This document shows, in pieces, positions 23,773-35,559 of a stretch of DNA of 64,000 nucleotides. The notes beneath the pieces were generated by a model, which was given only the letters and a program-made list of their open reading frames with translations, ran no database searches and was not told where the DNA came from. Numbering within the stretch: position 1 is the first letter of the stretch; each line of letters starts with the position of its first letter. The stretch comes from Lepidonotus clava (taxonomy: Eukaryota; Annelida; Polychaeta; Phyllodocida; Polynoidae): positions 44,861,003-44,925,002 of the forward strand of contig OW387148.1 of the NCBI GenBank assembly GCA_936440205.1, in the 5' to 3' direction. The position numbers and the translations under genes are program-made.

Positions 23773-24131
23773 GGGGGGACTGGGTACGCCACTGCTGGCA
23801 ATTATATTGGTGCCTGAATGGAGGGTAGGTACGTTAAGACGCCGAGAAGGTTGGGCGTGTGAAGAGAACTATGAGCGGACGGGACTATTGTGACACAATA
23901 TAGTTAACACCCCCTGACTTACACTTATATACACGCCAGAAGGGGAAGGGAAACTTTGAGGTGGGCGCAAAAGTATTACCTAACACGCCCACTGCTATGG
24001 GTAGTATAATGATACTATGATTTTTCAGGGATAATGGTGGAGCAAGACTTACACTCCTTGACACGTTTTAGAGGAAGTGGTTTCAGACAAGCCCGAGCCT
24101 GTCGAATGTATGAGTTCAAATTCTTCCCGTG
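23773..24131 (-). repeat. Right terminal inverted repeat of element A
   Basis: This is the inverted copy of 884-1242, ending in CCCGTG and followed by TAA (24132-24134). The TAA matches the bases before the left end. Confidence 0.85.
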
Positions 24132-24134
24132 TAA

Positions 24135-24731
24135 GAATGTTCTAAGTCATGAATTTAAACCATACAATCCTTTTCATACATATTACTTCCATATAAGTAT
24201 TCTTATACGCAGCAACTTAAATAAAGCCGGGCTGGAAATTGTACATTCACATCATCCCGTTCACGATGGAGACACCTTATTAGCCTGGACTCTATGAAAC
24301 AAACAAACATCAAAGAGTACGCAAAACCTATCTAATTCTTTTTTTTTTTTATTGAACTTAGAATCATCATACAGTCCTTCGGCTTCCAAAGCCCATCTTC
24401 CAGGAACCAGTGAAGTGGAAGAAAAACGAATGAACAGTTAAGTAATGCTGTTATCCAATAGGCCTACTACTACATTATTGTTATGTCACTCCATGTATAA
24501 ACTTTAGTCATATCAGTTATGGTACAAAACGAGTCACATCCAATCAGTCAATGTTCTGGGGTTTTTTTTACTATCATTTTTTCAAAACGAAGCACCAGCG
24601 TAACTTGAATGTTATACATTTAATCGAAATAAGTACAGGATTTTTCTGCAGGATTTGTGTGAAAAATCATGTTTTTGCCCCCCCCCCCCTCCCCCCCACA
24701 AATTCCTGGGTCCGCACCTGGACACTGTATA
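24135..24731. other. Right flank of element A, no gene
   Basis: AT-rich sequence with a T-run near 24342. It ends in a C-rich fragment (24678-24718) of the 'ccaggaattt' repeat family. Confidence 0.45.
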
Positions 24732-25095
24732 CAGTGGCGGATTTAGGGGGTTGCGCGCAGGCTTTAACATTTATTAATACTTTGTTATTTTCCAATTCTT
24801 CTCTTTTGAAAAATTTTAAGAATAGCAACGATAAACTAATTGAATAAAAAAATATTTTGAAAATGTTTGTGCAAGGAACCCTTTAATATTTATTTATCTT
24901 AACAAATTGAAATGGCATTTTAAAGAAAATATGAACTTAGGCCTAATATTAGTAAATTATGATTAACATAGTTAAATATAGGTATTTAAGTAATATAGAC
25001 GATAATCCGCGACTGCAAGCGATTGCGCATTCCCGAATGCCCTGCACAGCATGAGCCATAGGCCTACCCTTTTTGAAACTCTGGATCCGCCTCTG
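24732..25095. mobile_element. MITE-like element, 'cagtggcgga' family
   Basis: The ends are inverted: CAGTGGCGGATTTAG on the left and CTGGATCCGCCTCTG on the right. The roughly 360-bp AT-rich interior has no open frame. No clear target duplication is seen. Confidence 0.55.
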
Positions 25096-25397
25096 GCAGT
25101 GGAGACTTTCTTAGTGGAGAGAAGAGAGAAGAACATGTCTACGTCATCGAATTCAGGTACGCGGGCGACATTTTTTTTATATATATCATCTCTTCCAGTA
25201 AATCTAAATTATTAGTACAGTCCTTTGCCCCTACAGCACCACAGTGTCATTTACTTTCCAGATCCCTTCGTAATTGGTGTTTAGAATGTAATAAAGTTCG
25301 CCCTTGGATTTGTTTTCAACAAAAAGACAAAATTTTTACTAGGGCGGGACCTAAACCACCGTCGGGTCACATGATCAGATCAGATTGCACAGTCAAA

Positions 25398-27017
25398 ATG
25401 GCGGCAGTTAACGCGTAAGTATATGAAACCTCTCTATTTCAAAACACATTTCAAACATTTATAGTCATTGTCACCCCCATGTTTGTACATCATAGGATGG
25501 AATAGGATACAGAGCACCACTAGCATAACTAATTCCCACTCGGAACGTGATCAAATACTAATTTCGATCGTCAGAAAGGTGACATTTTTTTATAAATATG
25601 ACGCCGGCCATTTGGGCAAAGACGCCAAGCAGTGACTCGGCGTCTCTAGAGGGGCCCTTGATGGGGGGGTCCTGATATCGATGTCCCGTGTCGATCGTTA
25701 GAAAGGCCCCTGTCGCCGTGTCGAATTTAAGAATAACCCATGTCGAATGTCGGTAATGCCTATGTCGCATGTAGCCTAACTATGATATTCAGGTTCCTGT
25801 CATGTCGTCAGGGCCCCATGTCGCATGTCGATTTTAAGAAATGGCCATGTCGCCGTGTCGAATTTAGTGGTCCAGACCCATTCTAGACCCAGACCACGGT
25901 CTGCCAAGTGTCCCGATTTTCCCTGCACAATCGATATCCCCATTTTTCGACCCTGTTGACCTAAAAAATTGCATTAATGTTGTAATCGATTCCTTTCGTG
26001 AATTACACCCCCCTCCCCCCCCGCTCTCAGGGGCGGACCCAGGAATTTGTAGAGGGGGGGGGGGGGCAAAAACATGAATGTACAGGGGGGTGGGCCCCCC
26101 ATCCAACATGATTTAACAGGGCAAGGGGGGGCGGGGGGCAAGGCCCGTCCGGCCCCCTCCCCCCCCCCCACCTGGATCCGCCCCTGGGCCTCTATATCCG
26201 CTACTGATACATGTGTCCACCTTTTCTTTTCTGCACACCAGACCACAACTACTTGTCCTAGTAGAGGCCGTGCCCGGCACCAGGATGGTGCTGGTCCCCC
26301 CTGGGAACGGGCCACTCTTGTAAGTAAACCGCCTTTTTACTTCACGTAAGTTTGAAACAATTCAAAAAATCTGAATAGTCTAGATTTAGTAATCTACTTT
26401 TTAGATTAGACTACCGGATGCTTGCTTTTCACCCCATGTTTGCACTAGGCAAGCATGCATCCCAGCCCTTTTACATGTTACCGTCACAATGCTTACACGT
26501 TATAATTAGGTGTTCATGACGAGTTGCCTCTATTTCCTGCACAGCTGTGTTCCCGTGCCAGCCGGGCACCACAGCGCCCTCGTCAGATGGGGGGCGGGCA
26601 GGCAGCAGGACCCACCACTGGGACCCGGAGAGCTACAGATCCAGGCACCTGCCGGCGCGAGGCTCCTACTGGCCCCCCCTGGGGTCGGTCCAGTCTAGTA
26701 AGTAAACCAACGTTCTATAGCTACTTCACTTATCTTTAAAAAAAATTTAAATGTCTAGATCTACTAATCGACCTTTCACATTACATTAGACCAATGGCCT
26801 CTAGCAATTGCTTTCCAAAACGTGTTCTCCATTTATCACGCATGCATCCCCGCTTTTTTTAGATGTTACTGTTATTATGATTGCACGTTTCATTTTGATT
26901 ACGAGTTACCTCTGTTTCCTGCACAGCCTAGTCTTCATCCCCCCGGGCCACGATAGGGCCCTCGTCAGGTGGTCGAGGGCCGGCTTGAACGGGGTGGTGA
27001 CACTCGCACCCCCTTAG
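25398..27017 (+). CDS. Small four-exon gene, two-repeat Pro/Gly-rich protein of unknown function
   Basis: Exons 25398-25414, 26242-26319, 26545-26697 and 26927-27017 join in frame with GT/AG borders. All three junctions are phase 2 (339 nt, 112 aa). Each internal intron ends in a CACAG/CACCAG acceptor and two donors share GTAAGTAAACC. The protein holds two similar halves. One has VLVPPGNGPLF and then VPVPAGHHSALVRW. The other has LLLAPPGVGPVY and then VFIPPGHDRALVRW. The matching exon phases and intron borders suggest that an exon pair was duplicated. No signal peptide or known domain is visible. The first intron holds a MITE (26028-26186). It lies outside the transposons described here and is the best candidate for a host gene in the window. 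Confidence 0.55.
26028..26186. mobile_element. MITE-like element with G/C runs
   Basis: The termini are inverted: CAGGGGCGGACCCAGG on the left and CCTGGATCCGCCCCTG on the right. The interior carries long G and C tracts. Related fragments lie near 3220-3310, 22672-22772, 24678-24718 and 39740. It sits in the first intron of the small gene. Confidence 0.65.
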
Positions 27018-29770
27018 CTAGTTAGCTAGGTAGCGAGGTGTAGCGAGGTCAGGAGGTTAACGTTTTTTTTTTTGTTTTTTTTTATTCTGTAATATCAAAA
27101 GTATTTGTTGCCAGGCAGTAGATAGAGTATATTAGAATTATTTTTTAATGTGAGAATGTACAAAATGTAAGATTTTCTTCTTTTCAAATCTTCCTGCTTA
27201 AAATCCGGAATGTTGGTTTAACTAATTTCCGGATTTTGCCTGTTTATAGATTGGCATCTCTGCAGATATAGGCTGGGTATCACTTCGGTGTCATACAACA
27301 TGTGTTAGACTCCTGTGTTGTTAAGTTAAACATCTTTAGCTTGTGTCTCGGGTTGTAATGGCAATCAGGCTAGGAAAATCTGCGTGTCCGCGTGTCCTCG
27401 ACGACCAGAAAAGAACTGTGGACGACTACAAAATTATTTCTGGTCGTCCTCATGACGACCAGATATTCTAAATTAGTCACTTAAACATTTACCTGTAAAA
27501 AATTGTTTTCTGTCTATTTTGACAACTAGTTTTAATATAATAAATTGTCTGCATATTGTGGACAACCTAAAGTTGCATGTGGACAATCAGATTTTTGCTA
27601 ATGGTCGTCCTCTGACGACCAGAATTTTGGCCGAATTTTCCTAGCCTGGCAATTTTCTGAAACCTTTTTTCTAGATAGATGAATGTAAATTTCTCTCCTC
27701 CTTTTTGTATTATCTATTGCATAAATGTTTCTGAAACTTTCACGTGTGGGGTCTAGGCAGAGGGGGGATCAGGGAGTGTGGGTGTCGTCAGGGAGGGGGA
27801 TCATATTATTGTGAGAGATTACAATTTTTATTGTCATTGTCAACTCCAGGCATCATACCGTTCCTTTATTTTAAACTAATTTCCTTTCAATTCCTTTGGT
27901 TTTTGGAAAATACGCAAAATTCCTCTTCTCAAGTCTAGATTCTTCGTAATTTCTCTTAATATTCCTTTGAAATTCCTTTATTTTTCCTAAAGTCCCTGTA
28001 AATTCCTTTTAATTGCTTTATTTTTACGAAAAATACTTCCTTTAATTTCCTTTATTTTTTTGGGAGGGCGGTATGATGCCTGCAAGTCTTTTACCAGTAA
28101 TTCAATTTTTGTACCAATAATTTTAATATCATTGAAAATTCTACTGTCATTTTTAGTGTGGTATTGCTATAGTATATCCTGGAAATGTTCGTTTCAAACT
28201 GGGGTTGGGAATTCGTACCTTAGCAGGCCTAGGAGTTAAGCTGGATTCTATGCCTTCTCTCTTGCAAAACGTGCATTATTCCAAATTCATTAAATTTAAA
28301 TTTCCTCAGGAGTCATTTCATGTTCCAAAAATTGAAAGACTATTTCCTTGTAGTTCAATTTATTTTAAAAACTCCTGAACTATTTCGGCCCCTAACTTCA
28401 TTGTCATTAAATCAATATTTCCTCTGAACTCATTTTATATTCAAAACATTCATATAATATTTCCTCGTAATCTACTTTATATTTTATACTTCTTTACGAT
28501 TTCAACCATAAGTCATCCTCTTCTCCCTACTTCAATACAAATTCCCATGCCTAGATGCTTAATTGACAAAAACGACCAAAAAAAACTAATGCCAATCAGT
28601 TTGTTGTATATATCCAAGGGCTTTTCTATACGAGCTAAAGACGGTCACTTTTAATTCAGGGATCTAAGTTTTCAGATTTCAATCTGTTTCCACATTTTTT
28701 CACATCATCACCTCAAATGAAAAGTTTCAAACTGTTCATTGTGTGAATAGGTACGGCTACAAGGGTCGATTGGAGGCTAATTTTTATAACTGTGTATTTT
28801 GTACACTCTTATTATAGAAATGTACATACAAATTCATCTTTTGTGTAAGGTTCAGCTAGCGAGTACTCTACTTTTGAAAAAGACTATATACTTGTATTGT
28901 ACCAATTTAGGTTTCTTATGCCAGCATTGATCTTGTACATGATTTAACCACTGGGGTTACCAGCTGTCAGCCAACGTGTTCAACTCTCTGTGATCAATTG
29001 TGCTAACACCCATAGGTGTAAATGTATTTAACCGTCTACCACACGTGCACCTAGTACTCTATCCTCACGGTAACTCAACCCATAGGCTTATAAGGAGTTC
29101 CGTTACCCAAATGGTCTAATTTTTTTTTTTTTTTTTGCAGAACCTGATTTGTTGCGTTCACATTACTTTTTCAACTGACCTTACACTGTCCATGTGTAGG
29201 GAGCTTTGGGAATATATATATAAGCAAGAATCTCAGCACTAAGTCCCACACTTCAAGCCCAGGGATTCTAACAAAAAGTATAATCAGTCATCCACTTTGT
29301 AGCGGCACATAGAAACCCTGGGCCAAGTACCAAGGCTCCCCGAGCATAGGCTGTGAGCTAACTGTTTATTTGCAGAGCATGCTCCACGTTGAATTCACCT
29401 CATGTAACTTGAATTGTGTAGGTACATATGATTAACCGGGCGGGGATGATTCTAAACAAATTATGTGTGATAAACGCCATTTTATGAGGGCCAGGGCTGA
29501 ATTGTAGAAAGATTTTGAAAAAAGGCTATGTATTTTTCGGACCTTTTCAGTCGAAAAACTTCTTCGGTCTGACATAGGACATACAGGTATACAGGTCAGT
29601 TATCACCAGTTGCGGGGGGCCTGACAGATTTTGAATTGGGTAGTTAGAAATATTGTTGGGGCTGGGCTCTGTGCGTCTGGGCTGGGCTGGGCTTTATCAT
29701 CATATGGATGCAAATTTACCGCATATTCAAAGTATTAACTTATTCTAATCCTGTTTGCCAACAGCTGTGT
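27018..29770. other. Gene-free interval
   Basis: AT-rich sequence with T-runs (27066-27090, 29120-29138). It contains the MITE at 27366-27648 and no coding signal. The stretch at 27870-28060 is a degenerate 'aattccttt' repeat. Confidence 0.5.
27366..27648. mobile_element. MITE with GCAAT target duplication
   Basis: Inverted ends CAGGCTAGGAAAAT and ATTTTCCTAGCCTG flank 283 bp. The 5-bp direct repeat GCAAT lies on both sides (27361-27365 and 27649-27653). The interior repeats the motif GACGACCAGA in both orientations. No open frame is present, so it is a non-autonomous DNA element. Confidence 0.75.
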
Positions 29771-30955
29771 GCCTAAGAGGAGCAGAAGGACTGTCGTTTT
29801 AGTGATCGTTTCACAAGCCGTCCACGACTCCCCTCTTGATTCAAATGCGGTATCCTAAGAAGACTACGCCTAGGAGAAGCGGAAGGACTGTCGTTTTAAA
29901 CCTACTTTAGAAACTGATCCACCACTCCACTGTTGTTTCCAACACGGTATCCTAAGAAGACTACGCCTAGGAGAAGCGGAAGGACTGTCGTTTTACTCAT
30001 ACTTTACAAACTGATCCACAACTCCACTGTTGTTTCCAACGCGGTATCCTAAGAAGACTACGCCTAGGAGAAGCGGAAAGACTGTCGTTTTACTCATACT
30101 TTACAAACTGATCCACAACTCCACTGTTGTTTCCAACGCGGTATCCTAAGAAGACTACGCCTCGCCACCCCAAGACTGCACCAACATCAGGGACATCATT
30201 TACAGGTGAGGGTAACTTTTCGACTACTTAGATTGAAGGCAAAGAACAACAAGAGACCTCCCATGAGATCTAGCCAGTAGATACAATTTTGCTTTTCGGT
30301 AAAAAGTATCTGTACAATAACAATGTCTGGAATGCTTATTTATGGCATCTTCTAATTTTTAGTTTGTTCTAATCCTGTTTTCGACAGGTGTGCCTAGGAG
30401 AAGCGGAAGGACTCTCGTTTTACTGATGCTAAACAAGCTGATCCACAACTCCCCTGTTGATTCCAACGCGGTATCCTAAGAAGACTACGCCTCGCCACCC
30501 CAACACTGCACCAACATAAGGGACATCAATTACAGGTGAGGGTAACTTCTCGACTACTTAGATTTAAGGCAAAGAACAACAAGAGACCTCCCGTAAGATC
30601 TAGCAAGTAGATACAGTTTTGCTTTTCGGTAGAAAGTATCTGTAACAATGTCTGGAATGCCTATTTATGGCATCTTCTGATTTTTAGTTTGTTCTTATCC
30701 TGTTTTCGACAGGTGTGCCTAGAAGAAGAGGATCCGGACAGACCGCTCTTTTGGAGAGACTGCCCAGCTGATCCACAACTCCTCTGCCGATTCCAAAAAG
30801 GCATGCTGTAGGCTACCGCTGTAAGCGACCCCACCCCAGCAGGACTGGACCCTAGGCCTTGACGCGAAGCGCTGCACCAACGTCAGGGGCATCATTTCTC
30901 CATGAAAGTAAGGAACTGAACTTTTTCTCATTGCATTCGCACTAACCGTATGCAT
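29771..30955 (+). repeat. 97-bp tandem array and dispersed copies resembling duplicated exons
   Basis: The motif GGTATCCTAAGAAGACTACG recurs at 29849, 29946, 30043 and 30140, exactly 97 bp apart, and again at 30470. Larger units start after a ...GACAG acceptor-like site (30390 and 30713) and two end in ATTACAG|GTGAGG donor-like sites. One frame of each unit reads a basic/hydrophobic peptide of the form PRRSGRTVVLLI...LIHNS...SNAVS and then a stop. A duplicated 3' exon, coding or untranslated, is the simplest reading. The parent gene was not found. Confidence 0.5.
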
Positions 30956-30959
30956 GATT

Positions 30960-32204
30960 AATAGAACTAATTCTGGGCTACCCCGTTTACTGAAGTGTTT
31001 AATCTAACCATACCATGGTTTCGGAGGCATCAGAGACGCCTGTTGACGGGAAGGAAGGAGGAGTGTTCAACTCAAGGCCTCATGGATGGGAAGTCGAGAC
31101 GGGAAGTCCTAAGCCTGTTGACGGGAAGGAAGCAGGAGTGTTCAAAGCCTCGTGGACGGGAAGTCGAGACGGGAAGTTGAGGGAGAGTCTCCTTATCTGG
31201 TGTCAAGTCCCACATGTACACAGTCAACAGGGTTCTCCCCAATCGCATAATTATAGCCGGCTCTCACCGTCCCAATCATATGATAGCTGGTAATTTAATT
31301 GATAATTACTTTTTCTGTATATTCCAATAAGTTTGACGAACTTTAGCAGGACTTCACAGCCACTCGATCAGAATTACAGCTGGTCATTACAGCCGGCTGT
31401 AAGGGCCCGGGGAAAACCCTGTGACAGACTTCTCGTCGAGTAGAGGCCTACCACCAAACCATGAATAACAGAGTTAAGACGTGTACTAAAGCATACATAA
31501 GACTATGTACTAACACATTAACTCGAAAATGGTGCATTTTAGACATACACTGTGTTGTTTTAAAAGGTTAGAACATCCGGACTAGTAAGGAAAGAGTGTG
31601 TGACCTATGGGAAACACAGCAGGAAGGGTAGCGCATGTAGCTGACAATATCTAACTAGTACCATAAGGTAGATGTGGGGTATGGATAACTTGCAATTGAG
31701 TTAAGATAAGGATTTCAAGATAACACCAAAACAGTTTCTAGCCGTGCATATGCACGGTTAGGTATACATATCAATAATTAACAAATGTGATACATCAAAT
31801 GAAAGCATTGATTTTTGTCTATTAACTGTTAGGTTCAACTTTATTTTCTGACTGAGATACAATATAAGAAAAGGTAAAGATCAATTATTTTGTAGACCTA
31901 TTTATTTCCCTTAATATTATAGGTGACACCCTAAAATGTTAAGTAAATGATATCGACTCGAACATACTAATACATGGAGAGAACATTTATCGTGTGGAAG
32001 GTACATCAAAGCAAACTCGGGAATGTTGTTGTTATATGATTTTTAATTATATTGATTTATTACTACATGCTATATATATATATATATATATATATTTTAC
32101 AATCTTAAATGACATAAAATGGCAAGTTGCTAAATGCTATTACAAGTTTAGATCTTCTACTTCCGCGACTCCAGGGTTGGTTGGGGGGGGGGCTGGCGCA
32201 CGGT
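30960..32204. other. Gene-free interval left of set B
   Basis: The interval holds a two-copy GTTGACGGGAAGGAAG-containing repeat (about 31040-31170), a palindrome CCGTGCATATGCACGG near 31743, and a TA microsatellite at 32073-32095. No terminus of set B could be recognised here. Confidence 0.4.
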
Positions 32205-34301
32205 CTATGTGGGCGCGTCGGCTGGGGGTTTTAAGTTTTTGGGGTCCGTAGTCTCCGACCGCTTGGTGGGCATCCGTACTCCCAGCCCCCGATCCTTGGC
32301 TTGCTTTTTGTCGAGGAAGTCCAGCTCGGCTTTCACCTGCGTCAGCTCTGGGCTCTCCCAGACGAAAGGCACCATGACGCGGGTCTTTTAATCGTTGGTG
32401 GGGTCGCGGTCCTCCCCGCTGGTGTAGTCGACTGTCAACACCTTCTTGGCCCGTTTACGCTTTTCCTCGTCCCAGTCTGTCAGCTCAAGGGCGGCCGCTC
32501 GTCGTTTCATTTTCTGAAAACGAATAATTTACCGGCGTTAATGGCTTGTAAATCATAAATTTACGGGTAATTTTACATAGTACATTCGACCCTTTAAGTG
32601 TCCCCACTTTCTACTCGCCAGAAGGACATGTACTACTCTTCTACGTGTATTGAAAATAACCACCAATTCCATTTCAACGTGGGACATTTTTAACCAGGCT
32701 TAAACAAAACCAACCTCACTGCGATGATGGCGCATAAGAGTTTTCTTATTCTTCGTACGCGTCAGTCCCTTGCGCGCGTTGCGTGCCTACGTGTACTGGG
32801 TGCGATGGTATGCCTTGCACGACACTGAAAAGAAGATAAAAATTCAACGTTAACACTGTTTTAACATGACAAGAAGGCTTTATATGTTGAGGGAAAGGTT
32901 CAATGGCTTTCATAGTCGAAACTCTGGAAACTACTTGAACATGAAAAATACACTATTAATAATAATATGTAGCGTTGTTAGCAGCTTCAATACTTCAGTG
33001 ACTATGCGTTCAGCCACTGCCTGGTTGTGTGGGTCGGTAAACCTCGCACTGAAAAGGGCACGTTATGTGGAAATTAATTTCAACATGCAATATAAATCTG
33101 AATTGTGATTGACTCTATCTGACCTTAGCATGTTCACACATATGTACAACTTAGTGCTTATTGGAATATTATTCATTCCGTAGTTCCGTCAGTCCTGGAC
33201 TGCTAAATATATACATAACCTCAATTCAATATATATAAGGCCATGAGACTGGAAGAGCATGTCACAATTAGTGAGTTCATATATATTGCCACCTGGTTCG
33301 GACTGTTTAGGGCCGGGGTACGAGTTATTTGGTCTGTATTTAACAACAAAAAGTTAAAAAGAAGAAGAAAATTTAAGTTCATATTGAGGTGAAAAATAAG
33401 CTATTAAACCACCACGGAAAATAAACCCACCCATCTGAGAGGTCGAACTTCATGGTGGGGTCTTCAGGCGACTGCGCCTCGTAGATAGCACGGACCTCAC
33501 GCTGGAATAGATATCTAATGTTACCCAGTATTTCCACTTGCAAAGTAGCTAAACAGGGTGGGCATGCACAGACAGATGACATCAAACTCTTTGATTGTAC
33601 TCATGACGCTTCATTAGTTTACGTTTGTTGGTGTAAATTATTACAGGTACTACTTCAATTATGCTAACTTGAAAACCTTGAAACATGGAGGGTTTCTTTA
33701 ATAGGCGACCAGCTAAATTCAAAGTAAAAGGAGAAATGGTCGACTGTATACTCACGCTCACTTCAAAAATCGTCCGGGGCTGCGGGGTACGGGCGGGTGC
33801 TGGTGCGGGGACGTTGGCTAGCCAAGCCACGGCAAGAGCCACGGAATCGTCGATCACCCCCCGCAGGGACTCTCTGGTCCTCTCTTCGCCTTCTTTGTAG
33901 GCGTTCTTTATCATAGCTTCAACAGTCGCCCTATTAAAGAATTGAGGTCCGCTGGTGGAAGCAGGAGTGGGCTGGCTGCTGGAGGTCCTGGTCGGCAGAC
34001 CGCTGCCCGTAGATCCGCCGGTCGGCTGACTGCTGGTGAAAGGGGCCTGCTGGTACGATACTTCGGTACCAGGCTCCGAAGCAACGGAGGTTTCCAGCTG
34101 CAGCCCCAAGTTGATCTTGGATGTGCTGGCCATCGACATGGCCCTTGAAGTACCGGGCATTGGGGTGCTGGTCAGGTTTGGCGGCGGCGGAGTAGAGTTA
34201 AGGAACGACCCATCCAATTGCATGTCCTGGTCGGACATCATCCCCCGGTATACAGCTGACGGAAGGTCCGCGGTGGAATCGAAAAGGTCTTGCTGCGACA
34301 T
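32205..34301 (-). pseudogene. Gene Y (set B), decayed
   Basis: The first exon (34301-33756) encodes a Ser/Thr/Pro-rich N-terminus with STPPPPNLTSTP and a segment around MIKNAYKEGEERTRESLRG. Shorter downstream segments match the A copy: the REVRAIYEAQ part (33.4-33.5 kb), a basic segment near 32.7-32.8 kb, and the last-exon block with WDEEKRKR, LTVDYTSGED and FVWESPEL. It is head to head with Z. About two breaks are seen. Conservation of the last block in both copies marks it as the functional core. Confidence 0.6.
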
Positions 34302-34930
34302 GTTGCTAGATCTGGGTGGTTATGTTGTCTTTGCTGGTAGTGACGAGAGTGACATCATGCCAGTTCTTACTGGGTATTTGTACCCATGGGCGACCGGCCA
34401 ACCGTTGTGGGCACGTGCCTTAGAGACAAAAGGAAATCACCACGCATTCGACTAAGGGAAGCCCCGTCGGTGGGGAGATGAGGCGCGCCTTCAGGGACTG
34501 TGTAAACGAGCACGAAACGAGAGGGCTGGTGAAGGTGAAGAGAACACTTTAAAGAACGGGGTGGTGCGCGACCTAGGGAAGTCAACACATAGGAATACTG
34601 CGATACTTTGAAGGTGTATTTCGCGCTCTTTGACGCCAACATAACGGAGGAAAGGTGCGACTTTGGAGTCGTTAAGAGGAAACCACCACAGTCGCCAACA
34701 AAACCTTTTGGATTGAAGTCCCGTGCCCATCTCTCTACAGCTGAGAGTGCTCACGTCTTGAAACCTTTGCCGGAGAAGCCAACGCAGAGAAAGTGACTAG
34801 CGCCCCAAAGCCAGTTGTCCTTGGTCACCGGATGAAGCCCCTTACCCAGGTCTTACAGGTGGGGTCGCCCGGCAGTCAAGGGGTACAAATAAGCCTCCTA
34901 ACACTGGTCTCAGACACAACCCCAGTCAAC

Positions 34931-35548
34931 ATGAACATGGACGCGCTTCTCAATACTAGTCTGGACACCTGGCGTGCAGAGCGTTCCCGGCATACGGCGA
35001 AACCATTCCCTACCAACCCCATCGAGACTACTACTCGCCCTAATGAGTTGTTGGTCATGGCCTTGACCGTGTGGCTCGGGTGGCAATTTTGTAGGAGCTT
35101 TTCCAAACTTGTCAAGTCGGTCTGCAGTCTCCTGTGCGGTAGTCGACAGTCTGCTCCCGTGGAGTTCTGCTTAAGGATCTGCTGTCGTTGGGAGTCCATC
35201 ACTGTACCACTAGCCCCCATTCCGGCTGACATCCACGTCATCGACAGGGTGGTGAGCCCCAAGATGCTGCTCCAACGACCAGGTCTCCTCTCCCGACGAA
35301 TTACGGTAGCTTGGTCGGGCCCAGTGATAATTTGTTTCGCTGGAGAAAGTCAGCCCTTGTCTCTCGAGCTGCCCACTGATTTTGGAATTCCTCTGACCGA
35401 GCGCATCCGCTTAAATAATTTGTTTCGCCACAGACTTTCTACAGCGGCACTATGCCTCCAAGACAACACGGGTACCAACCCCATGACGAGGCAGTTGATG
35501 AGAGCTCAAAAACTGGACTATTTATCCGACATAGACTCTTGGGTTTGA
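34931..35548 (+). CDS. Gene Z (set B): single-pass membrane protein
   Basis: 205 codons from the ATG at 34931. The frame is open upstream to 34793, but similarity to the A copy starts at MNMDALLN. The membrane segment is at about residues 38-56 (NELLVMALTVWLGWQF). The inner domain keeps CRWESI, LAPIPAD, VAWSGP, ERIRLNNLFRHRL and the C-terminal DIDSWV. AATAAA lies at 35691-35696. The frame looks whole although the neighbouring transposase is decayed. The function is unknown. Confidence 0.7.
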   Translation: MNMDALLNTSLDTWRAERSRHTAKPFPTNPIETTTRPNELLVMALTVWLGWQFCRSFSKLVKSVCSLLCGSRQSAPVEFCLRICCRWESITVPLAPIPADIHVIDRVVSPKMLLQRPGLLSRRITVAWSGPVIICFAGESQPLSLELPTDFGIPLTERIRLNNLFRHRLSTAALCLQDNTGTNPMTRQLMRAQKLDYLSDIDSWV

Positions 35549-35559
35549 TACCGAAAAAA

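Larger units (their letters stand above)
884..24131. mobile_element. Element A: giant CACTA/EnSpm-like (CMC) DNA transposon with envelope gene
   Basis: The ends are inverted copies of about 355 bp that begin CACGGG and end CCCGTG. They are flanked on both sides by TAA (881-883 and 24132-24134). A 5'-CAC terminus and a 3-bp target duplication are what is known for CACTA/EnSpm elements, and the element encodes a tnp2-type transposase, which fits. At about 23.2 kb it is very large for the class. It carries, left to right, W(-), tnp2(-), X(+), Y(-), Z(+) and Env(-). The two terminal repeats are about 98 percent identical by eye, so insertion was recent. It looks nearly whole, with about one break in the coding set (in X). 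Because it carries an envelope gene it is treated here as a virus-like fossil. Confidence 0.8.

Noticed and set aside
29771-30206. CRISPR-like array
   Set aside because: Units are directly adjacent 97-bp tandem repeats without unique spacers, in an animal genome.
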